The translations under genes and the position numbers were made by a program. A model generated the notes under the pieces. It was not told where the DNA came from. It saw only the letters and a program-made list of their open reading frames with translations, and did no database searches. A stretch of 32,932 nt of DNA from Phocaeicola sp. GTDB lineage: Bacteria; Bacteroidota; Bacteroidia; Bacteroidales; Bacteroidaceae. The stretch is from NCBI GenBank assembly GCA_020026175.1, contig JAHHQV010000028.1, forward strand, positions 1-32,932, written 5' to 3'. Below are positions 1 through 8,021 of this stretch, one piece after another (the stretch's first letter is position 1; the number at the start of each line of letters is the position of its first letter).

Positions 1-50
<50 letters not shown>

Positions 51-73
51 ATGTTTGTTTTATTAATTCGATG

Positions 74-104
74 CAAAGGTACGTCTTATAATTGTAACTT
101 CCAA
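74..104 (-). promoter_or_regulatory. Promoter of the initiator tRNA gene
   Basis: Read on the minus strand, TTG (102-104) is followed after 20 bases by TACCTTTG (74-81). This matches the Bacteroidota housekeeping promoter form TTG-N19/20-TAnnTTTG. Transcription would start around 65-68, leaving a leader of about 15-18 bases before the tRNA. Confidence 0.8.
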
Positions 105-196
105 ATATTTCTTTGAAAAAATGTAGTTAAAACTCTTTTTTGATATAATTTACCATAATCAACCTTTAAGACTTTGTCGTTGTTTTCCTCTCTTTT

Positions 197-256
197 AAGC
201 GCCTAGGCGTTTGAATCAAAACGATTAGGCGTTTTTAATGAAGCGACTGGTCGCTT
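197..256. repeat. Cluster of short GC-rich palindromes, left copy
   Basis: Three short dyads stand in AT-rich surroundings. The first is AAGCGCCTAGGCGTTT (197-212), with the perfect palindrome CGCCTAGGCG. The second is AAAACGATTAGGCGTTTTT (218-236), a weaker version. The third is AAGCGACTGGTCGCTT (241-256), a 7-bp stem with a TG loop. Closely related units recur at 32580-32656, including a nearly identical AAGCGACTGGTCGTTT, so this is a repeat family. The units could act as REP-like elements, as hairpin terminators (some end in T runs) or as mobile-element footprints; the sequence does not decide. No gene is visible between the tRNA and 469. Confidence 0.65.
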
Positions 257-352
257 AAAAATAATTTATGCCGCCATTTGCAGATTATTTACACAATATG
301 AATATCACATATGGGGTTTCTTTTTTTTAAATAAAAATTTTGAAATAATACG

Positions 353-382
353 TTGGATTCTAAAAAAAAAACATTACATTTG
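353..382 (+). promoter_or_regulatory. Promoter of the SusC/SusD operon
   Basis: TTG (353-355), a 19-base spacer and TACATTTG (375-382) fit the Bacteroidota consensus. Transcription would begin near 389, giving a 5' untranslated leader of about 80 AT-rich bases before the ATG at 469. No STN domain is present in the receptor and no anti-sigma gene is adjacent, so an ECF sigma/anti-sigma control circuit is not indicated. Confidence 0.75.
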
Positions 383-468
383 TGCTATTGATAATTATGG
401 TTTGTATTCTCATTGAGTATATATAAAAAGAAATAGATTATAATAACTTTAATATTAATGCAAAAACT

Positions 469-3400
469 ATGAACACAAAACAAATGTATCCAAGGAGTGT
501 AAACTCTCCATGGAAAAAAAGACTGATTCAGTCAGTTCCTCTTGCTTTAGGTTTAACAGCCGGCATCTTTACGGCAAGTGCTTTAAATGCTGCGCCGGTT
601 TCCGAAATTTCAGTTACCCAACAGTCGTCTATAGTAAAAGGTGTTGTTCTGGACGTTAAAGGTGAACCTCTGATAGGTGTGAATGTGCTTGAAAAAGGTA
701 CTACCAACGGTGCTATCACAGACTTTGACGGAAAGTTTTCACTGAACATGTCGTCGCCTAATGGCGTACTCGTATTCTCTTATATCGGCTATATAAGCCA
801 GGAGATTAAAGGAGAAAAAGACATGAAGGTGGTGATGAAGGAAGACAGCAAGACACTGGAAGAAGTGGTAGTAGTGGGATACGGAACACAGAAAAAGGCC
901 AACCTTTCAGGTTCGGTAGCTTCTGTTGACAGCGAACAACTTCAAAACAGACCTATCCAGAACGTAAGCAGTGGATTGCAAGGAATGATGCCAGGTGTGA
1001 CAGTGACAGGAACTAATGGGGCTCCAGGACAAGATGCCGGTAATATACGAGTGCGTGGTATTGGTACACTTAACTCTGCATCACCATATATATTGATTGA
1101 TGGTGTAGAATCAGAAACCATGAGTGCAGTCGATCCTAATGATATTGCCAGTATTTCTGTATTGAAAGATGCTGCTTCTGCAGCAATATATGGCTCGAAA
1201 GCAGCCAATGGTGTAATTTTGATTACAACAAAACGTGGTACAACAGGTAAGCCAAAAATCTCTTATAGTGGTTATGTAAGTATCCAGAATGCTACTAATT
1301 TGATAGATCGTATGGATTCTTATGAATATGCAAGTATTTATAATGACTTGTTGAAGAAAGAAGGACAGGCTCCTCGTTTCTCTGACGAAGAAATCCAGAA
1401 ATTCAAAGATGGTAACGATCCAAAATATCCAAACACAGATTGGTATGATTTGGCTTATAAGACAGGTATCCAGCATCGTCATAACTTAAATATCAATGGT
1501 GGTACAGAAAATGTGAAGTATATGGGTTCTCTTGGCTATTTAAACCAGACAGGTGTACTTCCTAATGCAGGGCGTGAACAGTTTAATGCTCGTACTAACT
1601 TGGATATGAAGATTACAGACAGATTGACTGCTAAATTGAGCATGTCTTATATCAAGAATGATTATACCGACGCCAGCTCTGCATATTATGGTGGTAGCTC
1701 AGATCAGTTGATCCGTCAGTTGAACTTGATTGCTCCTTGGATTGTAAACAAGTATGAAGACGGCACTTATGGTACAATTTCTGACGGTAACCCTATCGCT
1801 TGGTTGGATTATGGATTACAGGTTAAACGTGATAACCATAACTTTACAGGTGTAGCTTCTTTAAGCTATAAGATTACAGATTTCTTGACGGCTACAGCTA
1901 CAGGTTCGTTTGTAAATAATGCACAGGACTACGAATATTTTCAGAAATTCATCCAATACAATCCTAACAAGGCTTCAGAACCAAACTTTGCTCAATGGCA
2001 GAATAATACATGGAATCGTACTAACTATGATGCTTTGCTGAACTATGATCAGACATTTGGCAAACATAACATTAAAGGTTTGTTAGGTTGGCATACTGAA
2101 AAGTATAACATGAAGAACTTGTATGCTTATCGCCAGAATTTTCCTAATAATGAACTTACTGACATGAATGCAGGTGCTGCCAACTCACAGAAGAACGAAG
2201 GCTATACGCGTGAACTGGCCATGGTTTCATGGTTTGCTCGTGTAAACTATGATTTTGCAGGCAAGTACTTGCTGGAAGCTAACATTCGTTCTGATGCTTC
2301 TTCACGCTTTGCAAAAGGACATCGTTGGGGTTATTTCCCATCATTTTCTGGTGCATGGCGTATTTCTGAAGAGTCTTTCATGGAAAATACAAAAGGTTGG
2401 TTGTCTATGTTGAAAATTCGTGCTTCTTGGGGTCAGTTGGGTAATCAGGATGCGTTGACAGATTACTATCCTGCTTTGAATACTTATAATATCGGTGCAA
2501 CTTATCCATTTGGTGGTGCATTAAATTCAGGCTATTATCAGAGTGACTATCGATTAAACACTATCTCTTGGGAAAAATCTACTTCTTGGGGTATAGGTGT
2601 TGATTTTGGTTTCTTGAACAACAAGATTACCGGTTCATTGGATTACTACAACCGTAAGACAGAAAACATCTTAATGAAGGTAGAAGTTCCTAATGAGTTT
2701 GCTTTAAATCCTTACATGGATAACATAGGTTCTATGCGTAATAGTGGTGTCGAATTGAACGTTGCTTATAATGACAAGTGGGGAGACTGGACATTCGGTG
2801 TTGCAGCTAACTTTGCTTATAATAAGAACGAAATGTTAGACCTTGGTGGCGTAGATTTTAAACCAAATGGAAACCAACGTCATCAATTGGGTGAGGCATT
2901 CAACTCATACTATGTTTATAAAGCAGATGGATTCTTCCAGAGTGACGAAGAAGCTGCTGCATACCAGAAACAATATGGTCGTCCATTCGGTGCTGACTTT
3001 AAGGCTGGTGACTTGAAATATGTAGATTTGAATGGAGATGGTAAGTTGACAGGTGATGACCGTTACTTGGCAGGTAGCTCAGAACCATCATATACATTTG
3101 GTTTGAACTTGAACGCAAGTTGGAAGAATATTGATCTTTCTTTGATGTTCAATGGTGCAGCCGACGTATATCGCTGGTTTGATGCATACGAAGTATATGG
3201 CGCATTTTCAGGTGATGCCGGTCACCCATCAAAAATATGGAGAAAAGCATGGACACCAGAAAACAAGGATGCAGAAATGCCTCGCGCATTTATTGATACA
3301 AACTCTCCTAGCTGTCCTCGTAAAGCAGAATCTGACTTCTGGTTGCAGAACACTAGCTATTTACGCTTGAAGAACTTACAGATTGGTTATACCCTTCCTA

Positions 3401-3573
3401 AGAGTATATTGAGTAACATTGGTATTGATAATGTACGTTTTTATTATTCTGTTGAAAACTTGTTCACTATCGATAGTATGAAAGATAAGATTGACCCAGA
3501 AGCTACAAGTTCACGACTATCTTCTTATCCATTGCTTCGTACTCACGCTTTTGGTGTAAATGTATCATTCTAA
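469..3573 (+). CDS. SusC-like TonB-dependent outer-membrane receptor
   Basis: This 1034-residue protein is a SusC/RagA-family transporter that moves a SusD-captured ligand, usually a glycan or peptide, across the outer membrane using TonB energy. A basic start followed by a hydrophobic stretch (about 18-42, ending ALNAAP) is a signal peptide. A carboxypeptidase-D-regulatory-like domain covers roughly 55-125 (VVLDVKGEPLIGVNV). A TonB-box region with EEVVVVGYGTQKK is at 131-143, then the plug (VRGIGTLN, YILIDGVE) and a beta-barrel ending in the aromatic FGVNVSF. No STN domain is seen. The susD-like gene follows after 22 bases. The ATG at 469 is the first in frame, just before the signal peptide. 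The substrate cannot be read from the sequence, and no glycosidase, sulfatase or peptidase accompanies the pair. Confidence 0.96.
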   Translation: MNTKQMYPRSVNSPWKKRLIQSVPLALGLTAGIFTASALNAAPVSEISVTQQSSIVKGVVLDVKGEPLIGVNVLEKGTTNGAITDFDGKFSLNMSSPNGVLVFSYIGYISQEIKGEKDMKVVMKEDSKTLEEVVVVGYGTQKKANLSGSVASVDSEQLQNRPIQNVSSGLQGMMPGVTVTGTNGAPGQDAGNIRVRGIGTLNSASPYILIDGVESETMSAVDPNDIASISVLKDAASAAIYGSKAANGVILITTKRGTTGKPKISYSGYVSIQNATNLIDRMDSYEYASIYNDLLKKEGQAPRFSDEEIQKFKDGNDPKYPNTDWYDLAYKTGIQHRHNLNINGGTENVKYMGSLGYLNQTGVLPNAGREQFNARTNLDMKITDRLTAKLSMSYIKNDYTDASSAYYGGSSDQLIRQLNLIAPWIVNKYEDGTYGTISDGNPIAWLDYGLQVKRDNHNFTGVASLSYKITDFLTATATGSFVNNAQDYEYFQKFIQYNPNKASEPNFAQWQNNTWNRTNYDALLNYDQTFGKHNIKGLLGWHTEKYNMKNLYAYRQNFPNNELTDMNAGAANSQKNEGYTRELAMVSWFARVNYDFAGKYLLEANIRSDASSRFAKGHRWGYFPSFSGAWRISEESFMENTKGWLSMLKIRASWGQLGNQDALTDYYPALNTYNIGATYPFGGALNSGYYQSDYRLNTISWEKSTSWGIGVDFGFLNNKITGSLDYYNRKTENILMKVEVPNEFALNPYMDNIGSMRNSGVELNVAYNDKWGDWTFGVAANFAYNKNEMLDLGGVDFKPNGNQRHQLGEAFNSYYVYKADGFFQSDEEAAAYQKQYGRPFGADFKAGDLKYVDLNGDGKLTGDDRYLAGSSEPSYTFGLNLNASWKNIDLSLMFNGAADVYRWFDAYEVYGAFSGDAGHPSKIWRKAWTPENKDAEMPRAFIDTNSPSCPRKAESDFWLQNTSYLRLKNLQIGYTLPKSILSNIGIDNVRFYYSVENLFTIDSMKDKIDPEATSSRLSSYPLLRTHAFGVNVSF

Positions 3574-3595
3574 CTTAACCTTTAATTGAAATTTT

Positions 3596-5239
3596 ATGAA
3601 AAGTTTTGCAAAATATTTAATGATTGGAACAGCATCTCTGATGACTGTTTCTTGTGAAGATTTTTTGGATACGACTCCTTATGATGCTCTATCCCCTGTC
3701 ACTACTTGGAAAACTGAACAGGATGCCCAGAAATTTGCCATCGGTTGTTATGACGGATGGGAATCAGGAAACACTCTTTTATATATGGACTGTATGTCTG
3801 ACTTTGGTTATAATAACTTTCCTTGGGAAGGATTTAAGGATCAGGCTAACGGAAATATGGAAACTAGTAATACAGGGGCTGGATTCTATGATTATAGTAT
3901 CATACGCCGTTGCAACTCGTTCCTTGAAAATATAGAGAAAGTTCCTTTTGCTAATGAAGCTGATAAGAAGGATTTGATAGCTCAGGTTCGTACTATCCGT
4001 GCTTACAAATATTTTGTTATGAACTGGATGTATGGTGGTGTGCCTATCATCGACAATTACCAAAGTGCAGAAGAAGCTCAGGTACCGCGTAAAACAGAAG
4101 CTGAAGTTCGTAAGTTTATCGCTGACGAATTGGATGCTGCAATTCCTGACTTGAAGGATGCTCCTGCTGAACGTGGCCGTATCGCTAAAGGTGCTGCTTT
4201 GGCTTTGAAAATGCGTGAGGCTTTGTATTATGGCGATTGGGCTGTAGCTAAGGAAAAAGCTCAGCAAATAATGGACTTAGGACAGTATTCTTTGGAATCA
4301 GATTACTTGAAATTGTTCCAGGTTGCAGGTCAGAATTCTAAGGAAATAATCTTGGCTGTTCAGTATATTCCTCAAACAAAAGCATTGGGTACTATTGGTC
4401 AGATGTATAATAATGCAGATGGCGGATGGTCTTCTATCGTGCCTACACACAATTTGGTTGATACTTACGAAATGAAAAATGGCAAGACTATCGATGAAGC
4501 TGATTCTGGATATGACCCAGTTCATCCGTTTAAAGGCCGTGACCCTCGTTTGGCAATGACAATCATTTATCCAGGTGCTGACTACGTGAAGACTGATGGT
4601 TCTGTAGCTATATTCAATACTTTGGACAAGCAGATTAATGGTGAAGATAATGCAAACTATATGACTATAGCAAATAATGCTTCTAAAACTGGTCTGACTT
4701 GGAATAAGTACTTGTCTCCTATCACTCAATATGCTAATATCTGGGAAACTGAGGCTTGTCCTATCGTATTCCGTTATGCAGAAGTATTGCTTACTTGGGC
4801 TGAGGCTGAAAATGAATTGGCTGGTCCTTCTGAAAGTGTATATGATAAATTGAATCAGATTCGTCAGCGTGTTGGTATGCCAAAGGTTGACAAAGCTAAA
4901 TATGCTACTAAAGATGCTCTCCGTAAGTTGATTCAGCGAGAAAGAGGTGTTGAATTGGCTGGTGAAGGTGTTCGTAGAGCCGACATCTTCCGTTGGGATA
5001 TTGCAAAGGATGTATTGGAAGGTACTTTGGTGTGCCGTAAAGGTACTGTAAGCATGGATTCTTCTGTAGATCCTGAAATGCGTGCAACTATAGATTTGAA
5101 CGCTTCTCCTTCGGATGTTAAAATTGAAGAACGTCACTATCAGAAACATCATCGTTACTTGCCTTTGGGACAGGGATTATATGATAAGAATCCGAAATTG
5201 GTTCAGAATCCAGGTTATGCTCCTTTTGCTGTTAAATAA
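3596..5239 (+). CDS. SusD/RagB-family surface lipoprotein
   Basis: The 547-residue product is the ligand-binding lid partner of the preceding SusC-like receptor, anchored at the cell surface by lipid. The signal peptide ends in a lipobox (LMTVSC, Cys20), and EDFLDTTP just after it is the typical SusD mature start. The N-terminal part (about 20-210) has the helical repeat character of the SusD TPR scaffold (YKYFVMNWMYGGVPII). The C-terminal part carries the family-typical LNQIRQRVGMP and RERGVELAGEGVRRADIFRW (about 421-463), then a late LPLGQGLYDKNP. It starts 22 bases after the receptor stop, so the two are one operon, and a hairpin terminator lies 60 bases downstream. The length is normal for the family. 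Binding specificity is unknown. Confidence 0.95.
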   Translation: MKSFAKYLMIGTASLMTVSCEDFLDTTPYDALSPVTTWKTEQDAQKFAIGCYDGWESGNTLLYMDCMSDFGYNNFPWEGFKDQANGNMETSNTGAGFYDYSIIRRCNSFLENIEKVPFANEADKKDLIAQVRTIRAYKYFVMNWMYGGVPIIDNYQSAEEAQVPRKTEAEVRKFIADELDAAIPDLKDAPAERGRIAKGAALALKMREALYYGDWAVAKEKAQQIMDLGQYSLESDYLKLFQVAGQNSKEIILAVQYIPQTKALGTIGQMYNNADGGWSSIVPTHNLVDTYEMKNGKTIDEADSGYDPVHPFKGRDPRLAMTIIYPGADYVKTDGSVAIFNTLDKQINGEDNANYMTIANNASKTGLTWNKYLSPITQYANIWETEACPIVFRYAEVLLTWAEAENELAGPSESVYDKLNQIRQRVGMPKVDKAKYATKDALRKLIQRERGVELAGEGVRRADIFRWDIAKDVLEGTLVCRKGTVSMDSSVDPEMRATIDLNASPSDVKIEERHYQKHHRYLPLGQGLYDKNPKLVQNPGYAPFAVK

Positions 5240-5298
5240 TTAGTGTTATATATTGGGTGTATAGTTATGGATTCCATTTTATGCACTAGTTGAATTGT

Positions 5299-5351
5299 AA
5301 GAGGGTGTGTCTAAATATTTAAAATTGACAATATTTAGATGCACTCTCTTT
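5299..5351 (+). terminator. Terminator of the SusC/SusD operon
   Basis: An AAGAGGGTGTGTCTAAATATT arm (5299-5319) pairs with 5330-5350, about 20 bp with a few mismatches or G-T pairs and a 10-base loop. A short T-rich stretch follows. It is the only strong structure between the susD stop and the TetR promoter in the 307-base gap 5240-5546. Confidence 0.65.
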
Positions 5352-5477
5352 GGTATTTTGAAATACATAAAATTATATAGACAAAGCTAACAGATGTTTT
5401 TTGTGTAGAACTCTATTTTGATTATTTATACAAAAAGACTTATGCAGTTTTCTTACTTCCAAAAATCTCATTTATAT

Positions 5478-5508
5478 TTGTACAATAATATATAATAATG
5501 TATTTTTG
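5478..5508 (+). promoter_or_regulatory. Promoter of the TetR-fabG operon
   Basis: TTG (5478-5480), a 20-base spacer and TATTTTTG (5501-5508) match the Bacteroidota consensus. Transcription would begin near 5515, about 30 bases before the TetR start codon. A second TATATTTG at 5473-5480 lacks an upstream TTG at the right distance. Confidence 0.7.
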
Positions 5509-5532
5509 CACACACATACGTTGGATGTGCAA
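5506..5532. promoter_or_regulatory. Candidate TetR operator (inverted repeat)
   Basis: TTGCACA (5506-5512) and TGTGCAA (5526-5532) form a perfect 7-bp inverted repeat with a 13-base spacer. It covers the end of the -7 element and the probable transcription start, ending 14 bases before the TetR start codon. Position and symmetry are what an autorepressor site would show. Binding by the adjacent TetR protein is inference. Confidence 0.5.
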
Positions 5533-5546
5533 TATAAACCTAAGAT

Positions 5547-6137
5547 ATGACTATAAACAAGACCAAAGCTCAATTGGTAGATGTAGCCCGTCAGCTTTTT
5601 GCAAGGAAAGGAGTTGAGGATACTACGATGAATGATATCGCCTTGGCCTCGAAAAAGGGGAGAAGGACTCTTTATACTTATTTCAAGAATAAGGAAGATA
5701 TTTATATGGCTGTAGTGAAATCGGAAGTTGATATGCTGTATGAACATCTTGATAAGGTTGCATCGAAGGAACTGTCTCCGGAAAAGAAGATTATGGAGCT
5801 TATAACTACTCATCTTGAAGCGGCAAAGACCATCGTGTACAGAAACGGTACGTTGAGGGCTGATTTTTTCCGTGATATATGGAAGGTTGAGACAGAAAGG
5901 AAGTTTTTTGATATGAAGGAATTGAAACTGTTTCACAAGGTATTGCAGGAAGGAAAGGATGAAGGGGTATTCCGGATAGATGATGTTGATATAACGGCTT
6001 CTATTCTTCATTACTGTCTGAAGGGAATAGAAGTGCCTTTTATCCGTGGGCAGATAGCCGACGAACTGGAAGAAAAGGTGGCGTGGACTTATGTGAAGAA
6101 GATTGTTTATGGAGCGTTGGGATGTAAGAATGACTAA
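5547..6137 (+). CDS. TetR/AcrR-family transcriptional regulator
   Basis: This is a 196-residue DNA-binding regulator. The N-terminal helix-turn-helix is typical of TetR: AQLVDVARQLFARKG (8-22), then TTMNDIALASKKGRRTLYTY (26-45) and the closing FKNKEDIYMAV. The remaining ~140 helical residues form the ligand-binding and dimer domain, which gives no clue to the effector. It precedes fabG by 29 bases on the same strand, so co-transcription is likely. The linkage suggests control of, or response to, fatty-acid or lipid metabolism, but this rests only on context. An inverted repeat overlapping its own promoter suggests autoregulation. ATG 5547 is the only sensible start in front of the HTH. Confidence 0.9.
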   Translation: MTINKTKAQLVDVARQLFARKGVEDTTMNDIALASKKGRRTLYTYFKNKEDIYMAVVKSEVDMLYEHLDKVASKELSPEKKIMELITTHLEAAKTIVYRNGTLRADFFRDIWKVETERKFFDMKELKLFHKVLQEGKDEGVFRIDDVDITASILHYCLKGIEVPFIRGQIADELEEKVAWTYVKKIVYGALGCKND

Positions 6138-6166
6138 AGTAACAATTTTTTTAAATAAAATACATT

Positions 6167-6913
6167 ATGGGATTATTAACAGGAAAAACCGCTATTGTTA
6201 CTGGTGCTGCTCGCGGTATCGGTAAGGCTATAGCTTTGAAATTTGCTTCAGAAGGAGCAAATATCGCATTTACCGATTTGGTAATTGATGAAAACGGTTT
6301 GAATACAGAAAAGGAAATTGCAGCTTTGGGCGTTAAGGTGAAAGGCTATGCTTCTAATGCAGCCAGCTTTGAAGATACCGCCAAGGTTGTAGAACAGATT
6401 AAGGCGGATTTTGGTTCTATAGATATTCTTGTAAACAACGCAGGTATTACTAAGGACGGACTGATGATGCGTATGAGCGAGGCTCAGTGGGATGCAGTTA
6501 TTGCTGTAAACTTGAAGTCTGCTTTTAATTTCATACATGCTTGTACTCCTATCATGATGCGTCAGAGAAACGGAAGCATCATCAACATGGCTTCTGTTGT
6601 GGGTGTACACGGTAATGCCGGACAGTGTAACTATTCTGCTTCTAAGGCTGGTATGATTGGTCTTGCAAAATCTATCGCTCAGGAACTTGGCTCACGTGGT
6701 GTGCGTGCCAATGCTATTGCTCCAGGATTTATCGTCACTGACATGACTGCACAGCTTTCTGAAGAAGTTAAGGCTGAATGGACTAAGAAGATTCCTTTGC
6801 GTCGTGGAGGAACTCCTGAAGACGTAGCAAATGCTGCTTTGTATCTTGCTTCTGACTTGTCTTCTTATGTTTCGGGACAGGTTATACAGGTAGATGGTGG
6901 TATGAATATGTAA
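6167..6913 (+). CDS. fabG: 3-oxoacyl-[acyl-carrier-protein] reductase FabG
   Basis: This is a 248-residue classical short-chain dehydrogenase that reduces 3-oxoacyl-ACP to 3-hydroxyacyl-ACP with NADPH in cytosolic type II fatty-acid synthesis. The cofactor motif TGAARGIG is at 12-19, NNAG at 90-93, catalytic Ser143, Tyr156 and Lys160 (YSASK), and Asn115 completes the tetrad. The C-terminal VSGQVIQVDGGMNM is the usual FabG ending, and the length is standard. It follows the TetR gene by 29 bases and is followed by a long hairpin at 6939-6999. FabG and other SDRs with different substrates are hard to separate by eye, but the match to FabG is close over the whole length. Confidence 0.93.
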   Translation: MGLLTGKTAIVTGAARGIGKAIALKFASEGANIAFTDLVIDENGLNTEKEIAALGVKVKGYASNAASFEDTAKVVEQIKADFGSIDILVNNAGITKDGLMMRMSEAQWDAVIAVNLKSAFNFIHACTPIMMRQRNGSIINMASVVGVHGNAGQCNYSASKAGMIGLAKSIAQELGSRGVRANAIAPGFIVTDMTAQLSEEVKAEWTKKIPLRRGGTPEDVANAALYLASDLSSYVSGQVIQVDGGMNM

Positions 6914-6938
6914 TTTTATCATTATCATTAATTATTTT

Positions 6939-6999
6939 AGCACAGGTTTCATGGTCTGTTTATGTCTTTGTATGTAAGTACAGCCATGAATCCTGTGCT
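6939..6999. terminator. Long hairpin between fabG and the pseudouridine synthase gene
   Basis: AGCACAGG (6939-6946) pairs with CCTGTGCT (6992-6999), TTCATGG (6948-6954) with CCATGAA (6984-6990), and CTG (6956-6958) with CAG (6981-6983). This gives about 18 bp interrupted by one mismatch and one bulge. The tail TGTTTATTT is moderately T-rich. It most likely ends the TetR-fabG transcript, but it lies only 24 bases before the next start codon and could also be a leader structure of that gene. Confidence 0.5.
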
Positions 7000-7022
7000 T
7001 GTTTATTTAAATTATCTATTAT

Positions 7023-7697
7023 ATGACAGTTGTTTACGAGGATAATCATATAATAATAGTAAACAAGACAGCCTCTGAAATTGTACAGGGTGACAAGACT
7101 GGTGATATTCCTTTGTCGGAGATGGTGAAGCAGTTTCTGAAAGAAAAATATGCCAAGCCAGGGAATGTTTTTGTTGGTGTGACTCATAGGCTTGACAGAC
7201 CTGTGAGCGGACTTGTGGTTTTTGCCAAGACAAGCAAGGCTTTGAGTCGCCTGAACGAGATGTTCAGGAATGGTGATGTGGAAAAGACTTATTGGGCTGT
7301 GGTGAAGAACAGGCCTGAAAGTGAACAGGGACAGCTTGTAAATTATATGATAAAGAATGAGAAACAGAATAAATCGTATGCCTATGACAAAGAGTTGAAG
7401 GGTTCTAAAAAGGCAATACTTAACTATAGGCTGATAGGTCATTCACAGAATTATTTTTTGTTGGAGGTAGACTTACAGACCGGAAGACATCATCAGATAA
7501 GATGTCAGTTGGCTAAGATGGGATGTCCTATTAAGGGTGATTTGAAATATGGTTTTCCTCGTTCGAATCCTGATGGAAGTATATGTCTACATTCGCGAAG
7601 AGTGAAATTCGTACATCCTGTTTCTAAGGAATTGATAGATGTGGTGGCACCTCTGCCGCAAGGCAATTTGTGGAATGGATTTGATATTGCAGAATGA
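7023..7697 (+). CDS. RluA-family RNA pseudouridine synthase
   Basis: The 224-residue enzyme isomerises uridine to pseudouridine in rRNA or tRNA. The catalytic motif reads HRLDRPVSGLVVFAKTSKA (55-73), with Asp58 as the expected nucleophile. The second family motif is TGRHHQIRCQLA (about 154-165), followed by KGDLKYG and a closing LHSRRVKFVHPVSKE. No N-terminal S4 RNA-binding domain is present, as in the short RluA-like proteins; RluC/RluD would be longer. The exact target uridine cannot be stated. It sits after the fabG hairpin and before a strong terminator. No consensus promoter is seen in front, so it may depend on read-through from the TetR promoter. Confidence 0.92.
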   Translation: MTVVYEDNHIIIVNKTASEIVQGDKTGDIPLSEMVKQFLKEKYAKPGNVFVGVTHRLDRPVSGLVVFAKTSKALSRLNEMFRNGDVEKTYWAVVKNRPESEQGQLVNYMIKNEKQNKSYAYDKELKGSKKAILNYRLIGHSQNYFLLEVDLQTGRHHQIRCQLAKMGCPIKGDLKYGFPRSNPDGSICLHSRRVKFVHPVSKELIDVVAPLPQGNLWNGFDIAE

Positions 7698-7711
7698 TAT
7701 AAAAAAAGAAA

Positions 7712-7740
7712 AAAGAGCATGCTTCACAGCGTGCTCTTTC
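7712..7740 (+). terminator. Rho-independent terminator after the pseudouridine synthase gene
   Basis: AAAGAGCATGC (7712-7722) pairs with GCGTGCTCTTT (7729-7739), 11 bp with one G-T pair and a 6-base loop. The stem is followed by TTTCTTGTTT and preceded by an A-rich run, so it could work in both directions. Confidence 0.85.
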
Positions 7741-7993
7741 TTGTTTAACACATAGGCATCTTCATTATCGATTGTAACTTCTTTATAAGTGTAGAATTAC
7801 AATCTCAAAAATTCAATTCTATGGGGTTGGGTTTTGTGTGTTATGTTTATAGTTTAATTATGTTTTATCTGTTCGTATATATATGGACAAAATGCGTGCC
7901 ATAAATTCCTTGTTTGTATAATGTACTGATAATCAAGTGTGTGATATTATACGGCATATCTATATGTGTGGATATGTGTGTAGACTGTGTAGA
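7741..7993. other. Gene-free convergent interval with one hairpin
   Basis: No coding region is supported between the plus-strand pseudouridine synthase gene and the minus-strand regulator gene. The only clear structure is GATTGTAA-C-TTCT (7770-7782) pairing with AGAA-TTACAATC (7793-7804), a 12-bp stem with one bulge. No promoter consensus is paired with it, so I do not call a small RNA. The rest is AT-rich, with GTGTG/TATATG-type runs around 7920-7990. Confidence 0.4.
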
Positions 7994-8021
7994 AATATTC
8001 CACACTTTATTGTGGAATATT
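7994..8021 (-). terminator. Hairpin over the stop codon of the sigma-54 activator gene
   Basis: AATATTCCACA (7994-8004) and TGTGGAATATT (8011-8021) form a perfect 11-bp stem with a 6-base loop. The TAA stop codon of the minus-strand regulator (8007-8009) lies in the loop. On the minus strand the stem is followed by TTTCTAC, a weak U tract, so it probably terminates the seven-gene minus-strand run or protects its 3' end. Confidence 0.5.

Noticed and set aside
4298..5152. Minus-strand open frame of 284 residues opposite the susD-like gene
   Set aside because: Its composition (Ile, Ser, Thr, Phe runs) is an antisense shadow of SusD; no start signal or motif.
7023..7697. HRLDRPVSG instead of the commoner HRLDxxTSG as a loss of activity
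   Set aside because: Asp58 and the surrounding HRLD are kept, and Pro-Val at these positions is common among short RluA-like enzymes.
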